Part shown: piece by piece, positions 45,774-55,337 of the stretch
Position numbering within the stretch: position 1 is the stretch's first letter
Layout: each line of letters opens with the position of its first letter
Assembly (NCBI GenBank): GCA_001898145.1
Contig: MKSR01000008.1
Span: forward strand, 434,001 to 498,000
From: Dyadobacter sp. 50-39
GTDB lineage: Bacteria > Bacteroidota > Bacteroidia > Cytophagales > Spirosomataceae
Length of the DNA: 64,000 nt
Reading direction: 5' to 3'
Made by a program: the position numbers and the translations under genes
The notes under the pieces: model-generated
Databases searched by the model: none
Seen by the model: only the letters and a program-made list of their open reading frames with translations
Told to the model about the DNA's origin: nothing

Positions 45774-47357
45774 ATGCGTGCTTTCTGCCTATTAGCCATC
45801 GCGGTCGCCACTTCCTTGGGCGCCCACGCCCAACTGGAAAACCTTGGAAAATCGGTCAACACCGAGTACAACGAAATCAGTCCGATCATTTCCCCCGACG
45901 GGAAAACGATTTATTTCTCAAGGGTTAGCCATCCGCAGAACACGCACGGCCCGAAAGGCAGCCAGGATATCTGGTATTCCGAACTCAAAAGCAATCAATG
46001 GACGCCCGCACGAAGGTTGCCGCCACCGCTCAACAAGGAGGACTACAACAGCCTTTACAGCATTACGCCCGATGGCAATACCTTGCTCATCAAAGGCGCA
46101 TACAAAAACGGCACTTACGAGACGCGGGGCTTTTCAACCAGTAAAAAAACAGCCCGCGGCTGGTCCGCTCCGGCGAAACTGGAAATTCCGGGCTATACCA
46201 AACTCAGCAAGGGCCAGTTCGACTGCGGCTACCTTTCCAATGACGGAAAAGTGCTGGTAATGTCTTTCAGCGAGAAGAAAAACAGCAAAGTCGACGACCT
46301 GTATGTGAGTTTCAAACAAAAAGACGGCACCTGGTCCAAGCCTTTGAACCTGGGATCTGAGATCAATACCGCTGATTTCACCGAAACAACCCCGTTCCTC
46401 GCGCCTGACGGTGTAACCCTTTATTTTTCCAGCGACCGCAAGGGCGGGCAAGGGAGTAACGACATTTATTACAGCAAACGGATCGACAAGTCGTGGAAAC
46501 GGTGGAGCCGCCCCGTGAACCTCGGCCCGGCCATCAACACCGACGGCTACGACGCTTACTATACCATTTCCGCATTGGGCGATTTCGCCTACATGGTTTC
46601 ATTCAAAGACACGGAAGGCAAAGGCGACATTGTCCGCTATAACCTGCAACCGAAACCGTCTCCGGCAGATTCTACTGAAGCACCGATAGCCGCTGTTGTT
46701 CCCCCTTCCGACCCTGTCGTGATGATCAGCGGAAAGGTTATCGATTCCAAAACCGGCAAACCGGTCGAAGCGACGATCATTTATGAGGACCTGGCTACCG
46801 GCGAGGAAGTAGGAACGGCGACGACTAATCCTACCACCGGCGAATACAAGCTTGTGCTGCCGTACGGAAACAAATACAGCATGCGCGCCGTCGCGCCTAA
46901 TTTCATTGCCGAAGGCGAGAATATTGACCTTACCGATTCTACCGGCTCGGGCAAGGAAAAGGCATTCAAGGAAATCGCCAACAAATCACTGAGACTAATC
47001 CCTATCGAAGAAGGCCAGATAGTGCGGCTTAACAATATCTTCTTCGCCACCGGCAAAGCGACGCTCCGCGACGAGTCGTTTCCAGAGCTTAACCGCATTG
47101 CCATTTCCATGCAGGAAAACAAAACGCTGGCCATCGAGCTTGGAGGCCACACGGACAACACCGGCAGCTCGGAATTCAACGTGAATCTTTCCCAGGAAAG
47201 GGCCGACACCGTTCGCGAATATCTCATCGGAAAAGGTATCGAGCCCGATCGTATTGCCAGCAAAGGCTATGGCGAGACGAAACCCGTCGCTAAAAATGAT
47301 ACGCCCGAAGGCCAGCAGCGGAACCGCCGTGTGGAATTCAAGATATTGAAGAAATAG
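45774..47357 (+). CDS. OmpA-family protein with PD40 propeller repeats
   Basis: The 527-residue protein has a short signal peptide (to AHAQ, about residue 20), WD40-like PD40 beta-propeller repeats (about 35-290, with ISPDGKTIYFS and LAPDGVTLYFSSDRKGGQGSNDIYY), a carboxypeptidase-regulatory-like domain near 320-385, and a C-terminal OmpA peptidoglycan-binding domain (LGGHTDNTGSSEFN and RNRRVEF). This layout is common in Bacteroidota and anchors a surface or periplasmic protein to the cell wall. Its 3' end overlaps the convergent acyltransferase gene by 20 bp. Confidence 0.92.
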   Translation: MRAFCLLAIAVATSLGAHAQLENLGKSVNTEYNEISPIISPDGKTIYFSRVSHPQNTHGPKGSQDIWYSELKSNQWTPARRLPPPLNKEDYNSLYSITPDGNTLLIKGAYKNGTYETRGFSTSKKTARGWSAPAKLEIPGYTKLSKGQFDCGYLSNDGKVLVMSFSEKKNSKVDDLYVSFKQKDGTWSKPLNLGSEINTADFTETTPFLAPDGVTLYFSSDRKGGQGSNDIYYSKRIDKSWKRWSRPVNLGPAINTDGYDAYYTISALGDFAYMVSFKDTEGKGDIVRYNLQPKPSPADSTEAPIAAVVPPSDPVVMISGKVIDSKTGKPVEATIIYEDLATGEEVGTATTNPTTGEYKLVLPYGNKYSMRAVAPNFIAEGENIDLTDSTGSGKEKAFKEIANKSLRLIPIEEGQIVRLNNIFFATGKATLRDESFPELNRIAISMQENKTLAIELGGHTDNTGSSEFNVNLSQERADTVREYLIGKGIEPDRIASKGYGETKPVAKNDTPEGQQRNRRVEFKILKK

Positions 47358-48534
47358 GCGTCAGCACTTCATCCTTTTTCCGTTTCATCGCTTTCATTCC
47401 AAACAATACCCGCAGGACATTGCTCCGTCGGATGAGGAAATGGTACACGCCGAGGCAAATCACGAAGGTGGCAACACATAGGTAGATAAACTTGATAAAC
47501 CAATGCACCGGTGCATTGATCAGCGGATAAGCGAGGCAAATGATCACCGTCTGATGCAAGATATAAAACGGGTACACGGCCTCGTTGGCGTATTTCAAGA
47601 ACGGATTGGTGAATTGGAGGTAAGTATACCCGAATCCGAAGAAAGACAGCAGAATACACCAGGCGTTCGTCGTTTTAATGAGATCATATACCAGCCATCC
47701 GGTCGCACTCATGTCCCGGTCAACGGTCCAGTAAAATGCATACAAGACGATGGTCAATGTGATCCAGATGCCTGATGTCAGTCGCCGGTATTTTTTCAGC
47801 GTTTCCCAAAAGCGGGTTTGCGTACAAAGAAGGAAACCGGTCACAAAGAGCGTAAAATCGTGAAAATGTTCATTCCAGTCCCGAACCAGGTTATGGGTGG
47901 TTGGGAAGCGCTCTCCCAGCAGCATGCTTCCGCCAACGTGCCAGACCACCGGCAGGGCGATCAAAGCCCATGGATTCGCAAAGAATGCGGCCACGCGCTG
48001 CGTAAAGCCGGTATAACGCAGCAGCAACAGCAGTAAAGGCAACCCCACCAACGAATAGCAGAAAATATAGACCAGGTACCACAAATGGTGCCAGCTAAAA
48101 CTCCCCTCGGGGTATGGTACAAACTGAAATACGGTTTTGTAAAAATCGCCGTAGCCATAAGTTTGTCCTTGGGTAAGCCGTTCGAAAAAGATCTGCGGCG
48201 GCACGATTACGAACATCCCGAAGACTAGCGGCACAAAAATCCGTATAAAGCGCTCTTTCAGAAAAGCCGCCGGCCAACGTGTCCCAAGCGCGAAATAGAC
48301 GCCAGCACCGGAGATCATGAAAAGCAGCGACATGCGCCACTGGCTGCTGAACCGCATTGGCCATTCAACTACTTGCGTGATGACATTGTTTTTGATGTGC
48401 CAACCCCAATGATTGAAAAACATTCCCACATGAAAGAAGATGAGGATGCCGAATGCGATAACACGAAGCCAGTCGAGATCGTATCGGCGGGTTGAGAGGG
48501 ATGCAGCATGTAGTTGGCCGGGCTTTGTTTCCAT
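47338..48534 (-). CDS. Membrane acyltransferase (acyltransferase 3 family)
   Basis: The 398-residue protein has about ten hydrophobic helices and the opening RRYDLDWLRVIAFGILIFFHVGMFF with the conserved His of this family. LLFMISGAGVYFALG follows in helix 2-3. Such proteins acetylate or succinylate sugars on the periplasmic side, for example glucans or polysaccharides; OpgC-type is a close style. The donor and acceptor are not known. It lies 89 bp after the AraC regulator on the same strand. Confidence 0.85.
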   Translation of the reverse strand: METKPGQLHAASLSTRRYDLDWLRVIAFGILIFFHVGMFFNHWGWHIKNNVITQVVEWPMRFSSQWRMSLLFMISGAGVYFALGTRWPAAFLKERFIRIFVPLVFGMFVIVPPQIFFERLTQGQTYGYGDFYKTVFQFVPYPEGSFSWHHLWYLVYIFCYSLVGLPLLLLLLRYTGFTQRVAAFFANPWALIALPVVWHVGGSMLLGERFPTTHNLVRDWNEHFHDFTLFVTGFLLCTQTRFWETLKKYRRLTSGIWITLTIVLYAFYWTVDRDMSATGWLVYDLIKTTNAWCILLSFFGFGYTYLQFTNPFLKYANEAVYPFYILHQTVIICLAYPLINAPVHWFIKFIYLCVATFVICLGVYHFLIRRSNVLRVLFGMKAMKRKKDEVLTPISSIS

Positions 48535-48623
48535 GACAAATAGTTTTGAGTGATGCCCAAAACTACCGCCGCAAAAAGCGACGAAACGACCGTTCTGATC
48601 CGTTTGAAGTTCTTCCCGATAAG

Positions 48624-49799
48624 TCAGAACTTCTGATTAGCGTATTTTTTGCGGTACTCCGAGGGGGTTGTGCCGGTTATTTTACGAAAAGCAGTGTTAA
48701 AAGCCGATTTCGAATTATACCCTACCATCTGCCCAATTTCCTCGATTTTAATGTAAGCATTCGCCTCGTCGGCAAGCAGTCGCTGCGCCTCCCGGATGCG
48801 GTAGGCCCCGAGAAAGTCGAAAAAGCTTTGCTTCAATTCTTCATTAAGTATTTGGGACAAATGATGGGTCGATACGCCGAGTCGTTTGGAAAGCGCCGGC
48901 AATGAAAACCCAGGGTCCAGAAATGGCTGTTCCGCCAGCATTACCGCTTGCAGCTTGCCCAATGTCGCAGACTGGATTTCAGGCGTAAGTGACGATTTTT
49001 CATACTTGCGCATTACCCGGTCATTCGGCTCCTGGAAAAACAGCGACTTCCTTAACACCGTAAAGCTGGTGATATAGATGATCAGGGAAATGAATGCGGC
49101 TATTATATGGTCGCCGAGATCGTGCGGGAAAGAAACACGGACGATAAAGAAAACCAACACCAGGAAACTCAGCTGCAAGGAGATATCCCTGAACCAGGTT
49201 AGTGAGCTTTTCTCTGCGCTGAAAAAAGAAACCCCACGCTGCCGGAAGGCCCTGACCAGGAACACGAAACCGGCAACGGTATAAACGACCATACTGGCGA
49301 ACGTGAGGTCGTTGATGTGCCATTTGGGCTGAAACATCCAGTCGCTGCCATACCGGGTAGCCGCAATCCGTTCCAGCTCGGGATGAAAGGAGCCAATGTT
49401 GGAATTGTATTTGAATTCCAGCCCTTGCGGATACACGAGCACGCACATGTAAACGAGGTAAATCGCCGAAGGCATCAAATGCAGCCATGCCCGTTTAGGA
49501 ATGCGCTGATTCAGGCCTGTTTGCGTGTAGAGGAATGCCGTTGGGGCCATCAGCAGGTTCAGCGGTTCGCTGAAATCTACCAGCCACAATACCCTGAACA
49601 TATAATTGGTATAACCCAGCCACACATCGCTGATGATCACCGCCATGGCTAGAATCAGGATTCCCAGAAACAGGTTGGAACGATTACTCCCCCTGGTGTG
49701 CGTGAGAAAAACGTAGGCCAAAATAAGCCCCTGCACACATCCGAGGAGAATGAATAGCGAAAACAGGTCGGTACGGATCGGGGGTGAAACGGGAATCAT
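48624..49799 (-). CDS. Membrane-anchored AraC family regulator
   Basis: The 391-residue protein has seven or so hydrophobic helices in its first 240 residues and a C-terminal AraC helix-turn-helix pair (about 285-385). FSLPALSKRLGVSTHHLSQILNEEL and IEEIGQMVGYNSKSAFNTAFRKITGTTPSEYRKKY are the two HTH units. It may sense a membrane or extracellular signal and control the following acyltransferase gene. The ligand is unknown. Confidence 0.9.
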   Translation of the reverse strand: MIPVSPPIRTDLFSLFILLGCVQGLILAYVFLTHTRGSNRSNLFLGILILAMAVIISDVWLGYTNYMFRVLWLVDFSEPLNLLMAPTAFLYTQTGLNQRIPKRAWLHLMPSAIYLVYMCVLVYPQGLEFKYNSNIGSFHPELERIAATRYGSDWMFQPKWHINDLTFASMVVYTVAGFVFLVRAFRQRGVSFFSAEKSSLTWFRDISLQLSFLVLVFFIVRVSFPHDLGDHIIAAFISLIIYITSFTVLRKSLFFQEPNDRVMRKYEKSSLTPEIQSATLGKLQAVMLAEQPFLDPGFSLPALSKRLGVSTHHLSQILNEELKQSFFDFLGAYRIREAQRLLADEANAYIKIEEIGQMVGYNSKSAFNTAFRKITGTTPSEYRKKYANQKF

Positions 49800-49871
49800 C
49801 TGGTTACATCTCGGATTCCAAATATACGAATTCGGGAATGTAATTTCGGGCAGCCGGGTACAGGCCTAAGG

Positions 49872-50483
49872 CTAGTAAAGTACGATCAGGAAGATAAAAA
49901 CCACCAGCCATAGTGCTCCCGTAAAATGCCAGTAGCGGGTAAAAAGTTTAATTCGGAGACGATTAGGCGGGTTAACACTGTAAACGAACGAGTCGACGTA
50001 GCTCCTGTTCCTGATCGCCTTTCTGAACAGGTAACTCAAATACAGTACGCCGCCGATCATATGCAGCAGGTGAAGCCCTGTTAAAAGGTATATAAAACCT
50101 TCGGAAGTATTGACGCCGCTGAAAACGCCCGAATTGACCATTTCCATCCATCCGCCCGCCTGCAACATGATAAAAGTAAACCCGAGCAACAGCGTAGCGC
50201 CCAGGAATACCCGGTAATGCAGAAAGCGCTCGTTTGTGAATGCAAGATTCGCTTCGTGTAGTGTAATGCTGCTGAACAGGATCACCAGCGTGCTGAGCCA
50301 GAACATGTCCGGCAATGCGACCAAATGCGCTGTTTCTTTGTGGGCACGTAAGAGGAAAATGACAAAGATGGATGTAAAGAGCACCGAGCTGCCCGCAACC
50401 CCTAGCCAAAGCATAAAGCCAAGCGGCTCACGACGTTTGGTGAAAGGGTTTTCGGTTTGCTTTGTTGTGTGCTTCGGACTCAT
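49872..50483 (-). CDS. Cytochrome c oxidase subunit III-like protein
   Basis: The 203-residue membrane protein has five hydrophobic helices and the heme-copper oxidase subunit III motifs TLHEANLAF and LTGLHLLHMIGGVLYL. In respiratory oxidases subunit III stabilises proton pumping. The other oxidase genes are not in this window, so it is an isolated copy. It precedes the AraC regulator by 72 bp on the same strand. Confidence 0.88.
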   Translation of the reverse strand: MSPKHTTKQTENPFTKRREPLGFMLWLGVAGSSVLFTSIFVIFLLRAHKETAHLVALPDMFWLSTLVILFSSITLHEANLAFTNERFLHYRVFLGATLLLGFTFIMLQAGGWMEMVNSGVFSGVNTSEGFIYLLTGLHLLHMIGGVLYLSYLFRKAIRNRSYVDSFVYSVNPPNRLRIKLFTRYWHFTGALWLVVFIFLIVLY

Positions 50484-50571
50484 CTCCCAATCATTGATAT
50501 CTTCAAAAAGCGCAATTCAAAGTGAATATAACGACTATTTTACACCTTAATACATAACCCGTGGGTTAAAT

Positions 50572-51381
50572 TTATTTAAGAAAACCCTGCCACAGCCGAA
50601 AGTCAGGGAAATGCTGTTTCATATCATGTTCCTGCTCAAAAATGCCGAACAGCGTAGATCCGGAGCCGCTCATGGCCGCATATTCTGCGCCGAGCCCGTA
50701 CAACTTTGCTTTTATTTCTCCCAATAGAGGATATTTTTCAAAGAGCGTTGCTTCAAAATCGTTCCTGACGCGGCCCTTCCATTCCGTAACCGGCTCCCGA
50801 AGTATATTACGTAAATCCTCCGTACTTCGTTTCGCGACTACGCCGGAATATGCTTCAACAGTCGAGATGTGAATTCCCGGATTCACAAGGGCAATCCATT
50901 TCCCGGAAATATTAATGTCAATCGGATCGAACTGATCGCCCTTTTTGAAGCAGTACATTGGTTTGTTCCGAATGAAAAAAGCACAGTCGCTGCCGATCAG
51001 CCTGGCATATTTTTCCTGCTCCTCAATGGAAATATCCAGGTCGAACAACTGGTTCAGCGCCTTGATGGTAAAAGCCGCATCCGCAGACCCTCCGCCGAGT
51101 CCGGCACCGATGGGCACCGTTTTCAACAAGTGTATTTTGACGGGGGGCAGGTTGTAATCTTTCCGAAGCATCTCGTACGCCTTGCCGCAAAGGTTATCCG
51201 CCGGATCGCCCGGAATCGCAATTCCATCCGAATGAAAGGAAAAGGTTTCCGACAAAGTGATTTCCAACGCATCCGACCAACCGACGGGATAGAAGCAGGA
51301 CTCGATGTTATGAAACCCGTCCGGGCGCTTTTCAACGATATTCAGACCTAGATTGATCTTGGCATTCGGAAATACTAGCAT
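50572..51381 (-). CDS. ispE: 4-diphosphocytidyl-2-C-methyl-D-erythritol kinase
   Basis: IspE phosphorylates CDP-methylerythritol in the non-mevalonate isoprenoid pathway. The 269-residue GHMP kinase has the start MLVFPNAKINLGLNI, the ATP loop PIGAGLGGGSADAAF (near residue 90) and AMSGSGSTLFGIF at the C-terminal end. It starts 24 bp after the M28 peptidase gene on the same strand. Confidence 0.96.
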   Translation of the reverse strand: MLVFPNAKINLGLNIVEKRPDGFHNIESCFYPVGWSDALEITLSETFSFHSDGIAIPGDPADNLCGKAYEMLRKDYNLPPVKIHLLKTVPIGAGLGGGSADAAFTIKALNQLFDLDISIEEQEKYARLIGSDCAFFIRNKPMYCFKKGDQFDPIDINISGKWIALVNPGIHISTVEAYSGVVAKRSTEDLRNILREPVTEWKGRVRNDFEATLFEKYPLLGEIKAKLYGLGAEYAAMSGSGSTLFGIFEQEHDMKQHFPDFRLWQGFLK

Positions 51382-51405
51382 TCTACATTCAATTGCGGCA
51401 ATAGC

Positions 51406-52869
51406 TTACTGTTCCCAGCGCCATTCCTGGCCGATAATCAGTTCTTCTTTCAGTCCTTGCGAAATCAGGTAGTCACGGGTCTTTTGATCCGATAATTTCT
51501 TCACCGCTATATGTTCCGCATTGGACAATGCATACAGGTACATGGACGCAATGCGTACCGTTTTTTCCAGCTGATCCTTATTTACCAGACTGAAATCGTC
51601 ACAATCCGCGTGGTAGCATTGCAGGACATTGGGATCGAGGTGACCGGATAAGCCGGCAATGGGTACGCCTTCCAGCATGAAAGGCTGATGGTCACTATGC
51701 AGCCCTGCCCTGTTGGCCGTCTCATTTTTATACTCGCTGTCAACCGAACGAATGGCCTGGCCGATTGTCGCAAAGAATTCAACCATTTCGTCGCGCCCAA
51801 ACGTATTGGCGCCATTCGGGTCGTTGGTCATATCAAGGTTCATCATATACGAAACCTTGTCAATCGACCCCGACTTTTTAAGTTCGTTCACAAAATGTTT
51901 TGAGCCAAGCAATCCCTGCTCCTCTCCCATGAACAATACGAACTGGATAGTGCGCTCGGGCTTCACTTTCAACGCCTTGAATGCCCTGGCCACATCCATG
52001 ACGGCAAATGACCCAATTCCATTGTCGATCGCGCCCGTAGCAAGATCCCAGGAATCAAGGTGGCCGCCGATAATCACTTTCTCGTCGGATTTTCCTTTCA
52101 GTGTGGCAATTACATTTCGGGCTTTGATGGGCTTCGAAGTGTTGTGCATATCGATATGTGCTTCCAGGGGGCCCTCATCCTTCATCCATTTCCTGATCTC
52201 ATAGCCGCTCTCATTGGATATGCAGACCGCAGGAATGGAGATGATGGCGCCGGTAACCGAGGCTGTTCCGGTAAGCAATATTTTACCGGGTGCACCATTG
52301 ACCATAATCATTCCGCGTGCACCATACTTGATCGCCAATGCCGTCTTTTCCGACCGGTGGAGGTTCTTTTTGCCGGTGACGCCCACGAGGTTGATGTTCG
52401 CCAATGCAATTTTACCTTTCACTTTATCTTTGAGCGCCAGGAAATCCTCTTCCAATCCGTTGCCTACATCCACGATTTCACCCTGCAGGTTAGATTCCAC
52501 GGGCGAGTGCGCCAGGGAAACCACCGGGACATCACGAAAATTGTCACTGCTGCCTGGCGCAATGGACAACGTTACGGTGTCGCGCATCCAGGCTTCCACT
52601 TCAAAAGGTTGGTACACTACGTCGGTAAAGCCGTAGCTTTTCAAAAGTTTGAATGCATATTCCTCCGCCCTTTCCCCATTTACGCTTCCGGTAAGCCGGT
52701 GTCCGATGGTCTTGGTTGCATCACCAAGTGTTGCATAGGCCTTGCTATTCTCCCTGATTTCCCTGTCGAAGCGGGAGAATTGTTTCTCCCATTTTTTATC
52801 GATAGGCCGAAACTCTGAAAACAACAAAAACAACCCGCCAATGAGACCGACTTGTACAACTTTCTTCAT
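51406..52869 (-). CDS. M28 family zinc metallopeptidase with PA domain
   Basis: The 487-residue exopeptidase has a signal peptide (residues 1-19), a helical prodomain, a PA insert (about 140-250) and the M28 zinc-site blocks GGHLDSWD, GAIDNGIG, MGEEQGLLG, MNLDMTND and HSDHQPF. These give the two-zinc aminopeptidase or glutamate-carboxypeptidase fold. It acts outside the cytoplasm on peptides. The upstream region is divergent to xylB. It is followed by ispE, 24 bp downstream, but no functional link is evident. Confidence 0.93.
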   Translation of the reverse strand: MKKVVQVGLIGGLFLLFSEFRPIDKKWEKQFSRFDREIRENSKAYATLGDATKTIGHRLTGSVNGERAEEYAFKLLKSYGFTDVVYQPFEVEAWMRDTVTLSIAPGSSDNFRDVPVVSLAHSPVESNLQGEIVDVGNGLEEDFLALKDKVKGKIALANINLVGVTGKKNLHRSEKTALAIKYGARGMIMVNGAPGKILLTGTASVTGAIISIPAVCISNESGYEIRKWMKDEGPLEAHIDMHNTSKPIKARNVIATLKGKSDEKVIIGGHLDSWDLATGAIDNGIGSFAVMDVARAFKALKVKPERTIQFVLFMGEEQGLLGSKHFVNELKKSGSIDKVSYMMNLDMTNDPNGANTFGRDEMVEFFATIGQAIRSVDSEYKNETANRAGLHSDHQPFMLEGVPIAGLSGHLDPNVLQCYHADCDDFSLVNKDQLEKTVRIASMYLYALSNAEHIAVKKLSDQKTRDYLISQGLKEELIIGQEWRWEQ

Positions 52870-53175
52870 AATTCCCGATAAAGGATGTCAGCAACTTGAA
52901 ATTTTACCCAAATATCGCATAGATATTTGACCTCTTGCAAGATAAACACAAAGGAGACCCTAAAATCGACCCTTTAGTTTCATCCGCTCATTAATATAGC
53001 CAATTTCCGGATGACCCGGCGACACTTTCTACCAGGGATTCGCAACAATTATATTTAAGTGTAAAAATTACACTTATTATGTTTCTTTTCTTAAAGTTAT
53101 TTGAACATTTTTGTACTTTTTAGCGCTTATATTTAAACATTGAAGCTTTTCAACTCAAAATAATCATATTTCGCA
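52870..53175. promoter_or_regulatory. Divergent intergenic region with a 21-bp palindrome
   Basis: This 306-bp AT-rich region separates the M28 peptidase (minus) and xylB (plus). A palindrome, TAAGTGTAA then AAA then TTACACTTA, lies at 53056-53076, about 100 bp before xylB, and looks like an operator. No gene or exact TAnnTTTG element was found. Confidence 0.55.
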
Positions 53176-54660
53176 ATGTATTTCCTTGGATTCGATTTAG
53201 GCAGTTCGTCCATCAAAGCTTGTTTAATTCACGCAGATACCGGCGCGGTTGCCGCCTCTGCATTCTATCCTGAAAGGGAAATGACTATTGCAGCCCCCAA
53301 ACCAGGCTTTGCCGAACAGCAGCCTCAGATGTGGTGGGAAAATGCATGTCTGGCTTCCCAGGCAGTGATCAAAAAGGCTAACGTTTCCCCCGACGAAGTG
53401 GGTGCCATCGGTATATCATACCAGATGCACGGGCTTGTGGTGGTTGACGAAAACCTGAATGTACTCCGCCCTTCTATTATCTGGTGCGACAGCCGGGCTG
53501 TCGAAGTAGGCAACCAGGCGATGGAAGCATTGGGTGAGGACTATGTACTACCCCATTTGCTCAACTCACCAGGCAATTTCACTGCATCCAAACTGGGTTG
53601 GGTAAAACAGCATGAGCCGGATGTTTACGCGAAGGTCCACAAATTCATGCTGCCCGGCGATTACCTTGCTGCCCGCATGACCGGAGAAGTCGTAACGACG
53701 CCGTCCGGGCTTTCAGAAGGCATTTTCTGGGATTTCGTCAACCAGCGCCCGGCCGATTTCCTTTTCGATCATTTCGGTTTTAATCATAATATCCTGCCCG
53801 ATGTGCTCCCCACTTTTGCTGAGCAGGGCCGCGTAAGCGCTGCCGCTGCCGCCGAACTCGGACTGCGGGCGGGTATCCCCGTTACCTACCGCGCGGGCGA
53901 TCAACCCAATAATGCCTTTTCGCTCAATGTCCTCGAACCAGGGGAAGTGGCTGCTACGGCAGGAACTTCCGGCGTGGTCTATGGGGTGAGCGACCAGATC
54001 AAATTCGACCCTAAATCGCGTGTCAACACGTTCCTTCACGTCAATCCGATCACCTCGTCATCCCGGTACGGCGTGCTGCTTTGCGTGAATGGTACAGGAA
54101 GCCTCAACGGCTGGCTGCGCAATGCGTTGTTCCAGGGGAATATCTCCTACCCTGAAATGAACAACCTCGCTGCCCAGGCGCCAGTCGGTTCCGATGGCCT
54201 GTTCTGCTTACCGTTCGGTAACGGCGCAGAGCGTATGCTGGAAAACCAGGATCCCGGGAGCACATTCAAAGGACTTCAGTTCAGCCGTCACGGGTTGAGC
54301 CACTTCACACGCGCATCCCAGGAGGGCATCGTTTTCGCGCTTTACTATGGTATGGAAATCATGGAAACCGTGGGCGTCTCGCTCAAAAATATCCGCGCGG
54401 GGGAAGCCAACATGTTCCTCAGCCCTGTTTTCCGGGAAACCTTTGCCAATGTATCCGGCGCAACCGTGGAACTATACAATACCGACGGCGCACAGGGAGC
54501 TGCCCGCGCTGCCGGTTTTGGCCTCGGCTACTACAAGACCCGCGAGGAAGCCTTCGTAGGACTCTCGGCATTACGTACAATCGAACCCGATGCAAGTCTC
54601 GTGCAAGCCACACGTGAGGCTTACGGCAATTGGAAAGCCACACTCGAAAAGAGCCTTTGA
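53176..54660 (+). CDS. xylB: Xylulokinase (FGGY family)
   Basis: XylB phosphorylates D-xylulose to xylulose 5-phosphate for the pentose phosphate pathway. The 494-residue protein opens MYFLGFDLGSSSIKACLIH with the phosphate loop, has ISYQMHGLVVVDEN and ATAGTSGVVYG in the ATP domain, and SCRC-free FGGY layout. FGGY enzymes vary in substrate, so another pentulose is possible. No xylA or xylose transporter is nearby. The palindrome at 53056-53076 lies upstream and a hairpin terminator follows. Confidence 0.88.
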   Translation: MYFLGFDLGSSSIKACLIHADTGAVAASAFYPEREMTIAAPKPGFAEQQPQMWWENACLASQAVIKKANVSPDEVGAIGISYQMHGLVVVDENLNVLRPSIIWCDSRAVEVGNQAMEALGEDYVLPHLLNSPGNFTASKLGWVKQHEPDVYAKVHKFMLPGDYLAARMTGEVVTTPSGLSEGIFWDFVNQRPADFLFDHFGFNHNILPDVLPTFAEQGRVSAAAAAELGLRAGIPVTYRAGDQPNNAFSLNVLEPGEVAATAGTSGVVYGVSDQIKFDPKSRVNTFLHVNPITSSSRYGVLLCVNGTGSLNGWLRNALFQGNISYPEMNNLAAQAPVGSDGLFCLPFGNGAERMLENQDPGSTFKGLQFSRHGLSHFTRASQEGIVFALYYGMEIMETVGVSLKNIRAGEANMFLSPVFRETFANVSGATVELYNTDGAQGAARAAGFGLGYYKTREEAFVGLSALRTIEPDASLVQATREAYGNWKATLEKSL

Positions 54661-54672
54661 TAAAGCAATAGA

Positions 54673-54704
54673 CAGGCCTCATATCGATACAGGTATGAGG
54701 CCTG
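54673..54704 (+). terminator. Hairpin after xylB
   Basis: An 11-bp perfect stem (CAGGCCTCATA and TATGAGGCCTG) encloses a 10-nt loop, 12 bp past the xylB stop. No clear T run follows, so termination is likely but not certain. Confidence 0.6.
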
Positions 54705-54753
54705 GTCAGGCGCGCCCCGCCCTCAGACAATATTCTTGCATGACGCAATGCCC

Positions 54754-55089
54754 TCACAATGCGGCCTCCTGCTTTTTCTGGATCTCCTCCACTTTATGCG
54801 CAGTGACCTCCGGCCGCTTCACCGTCCGATTGTCCTTATCGACATACTGCCGGTAGGTCAGCCTCCCCTCGATCGAAACCATCTTTCCGGTAGTCAGAAA
54901 ACTTTCGCAGCGCTCCGCCAGATCCCGCCATACGACCACCGAATGCCACACGGTGCTCTTCACCTCCTCTTTGTTCTTGTTCACATAACCCTCATCTGTC
55001 GCCAGTGAAAAGGTGAGCATTTTGCCGCCTTCAAATTCCCTGACATTGATTTCGCGGCCTACATTTCCGATTAATTTGACTGAATTCAT
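54754..55089 (-). CDS. ssb: Single-stranded DNA-binding protein, short form
   Basis: The 111-residue protein is a single OB fold: NSVKLIGNVGREINVREFEGGKMLTFSLA at the start and SIEGRLTYRQYVDKDNRTVKRPEVTAHKVEEI at the end. It stops at KKQEAAL, without the flexible linker and acidic DDDIPF-type tip that recruits partner proteins in the main SSB. It is therefore probably an accessory SSB, possibly for competence or a special DNA-processing task. It is divergent from the zinc-finger gene. Confidence 0.92.
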   Translation of the reverse strand: MNSVKLIGNVGREINVREFEGGKMLTFSLATDEGYVNKNKEEVKSTVWHSVVVWRDLAERCESFLTTGKMVSIEGRLTYRQYVDKDNRTVKRPEVTAHKVEEIQKKQEAAL

Positions 55090-55219
55090 TTTGACTAATG
55101 TTTAGATGATGAATACCGATGCCGGAATGAATTTTGCGAACCGGCAATGCAAAGGTGTGGCGGCCGGAAGAGCGAAGTCGGTTTTTAAACGCTTATAATC
55201 GGGTAAAAGCATTTGTAGT

Positions 55220-55231
55220 CGTTTGCAAACG
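55220..55231. promoter_or_regulatory. 12-bp palindrome between ssb and the zinc-finger gene
   Basis: CGTTTGCAAACG is a perfect palindrome, 131 bp before the ssb start and 107 bp before the zinc-finger start. It could serve as an operator for either gene; nothing else supports it. Confidence 0.3.
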
Positions 55232-55337
55232 GAAAAATGACGGCCCATGAACCTCGCAAGCGAATTTCGCTATATTGCATCTCAGGAAAATCTATGCACA
55301 CTGCCGGGCTGCGAGCGTCCGGCGAAACGGAAAAGAC

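Noticed and set aside
50555-50568. TAACCC/GGGTTA palindrome after ispE
   Set aside because: Six-bp arms without a clear T run; too weak to call a terminator.
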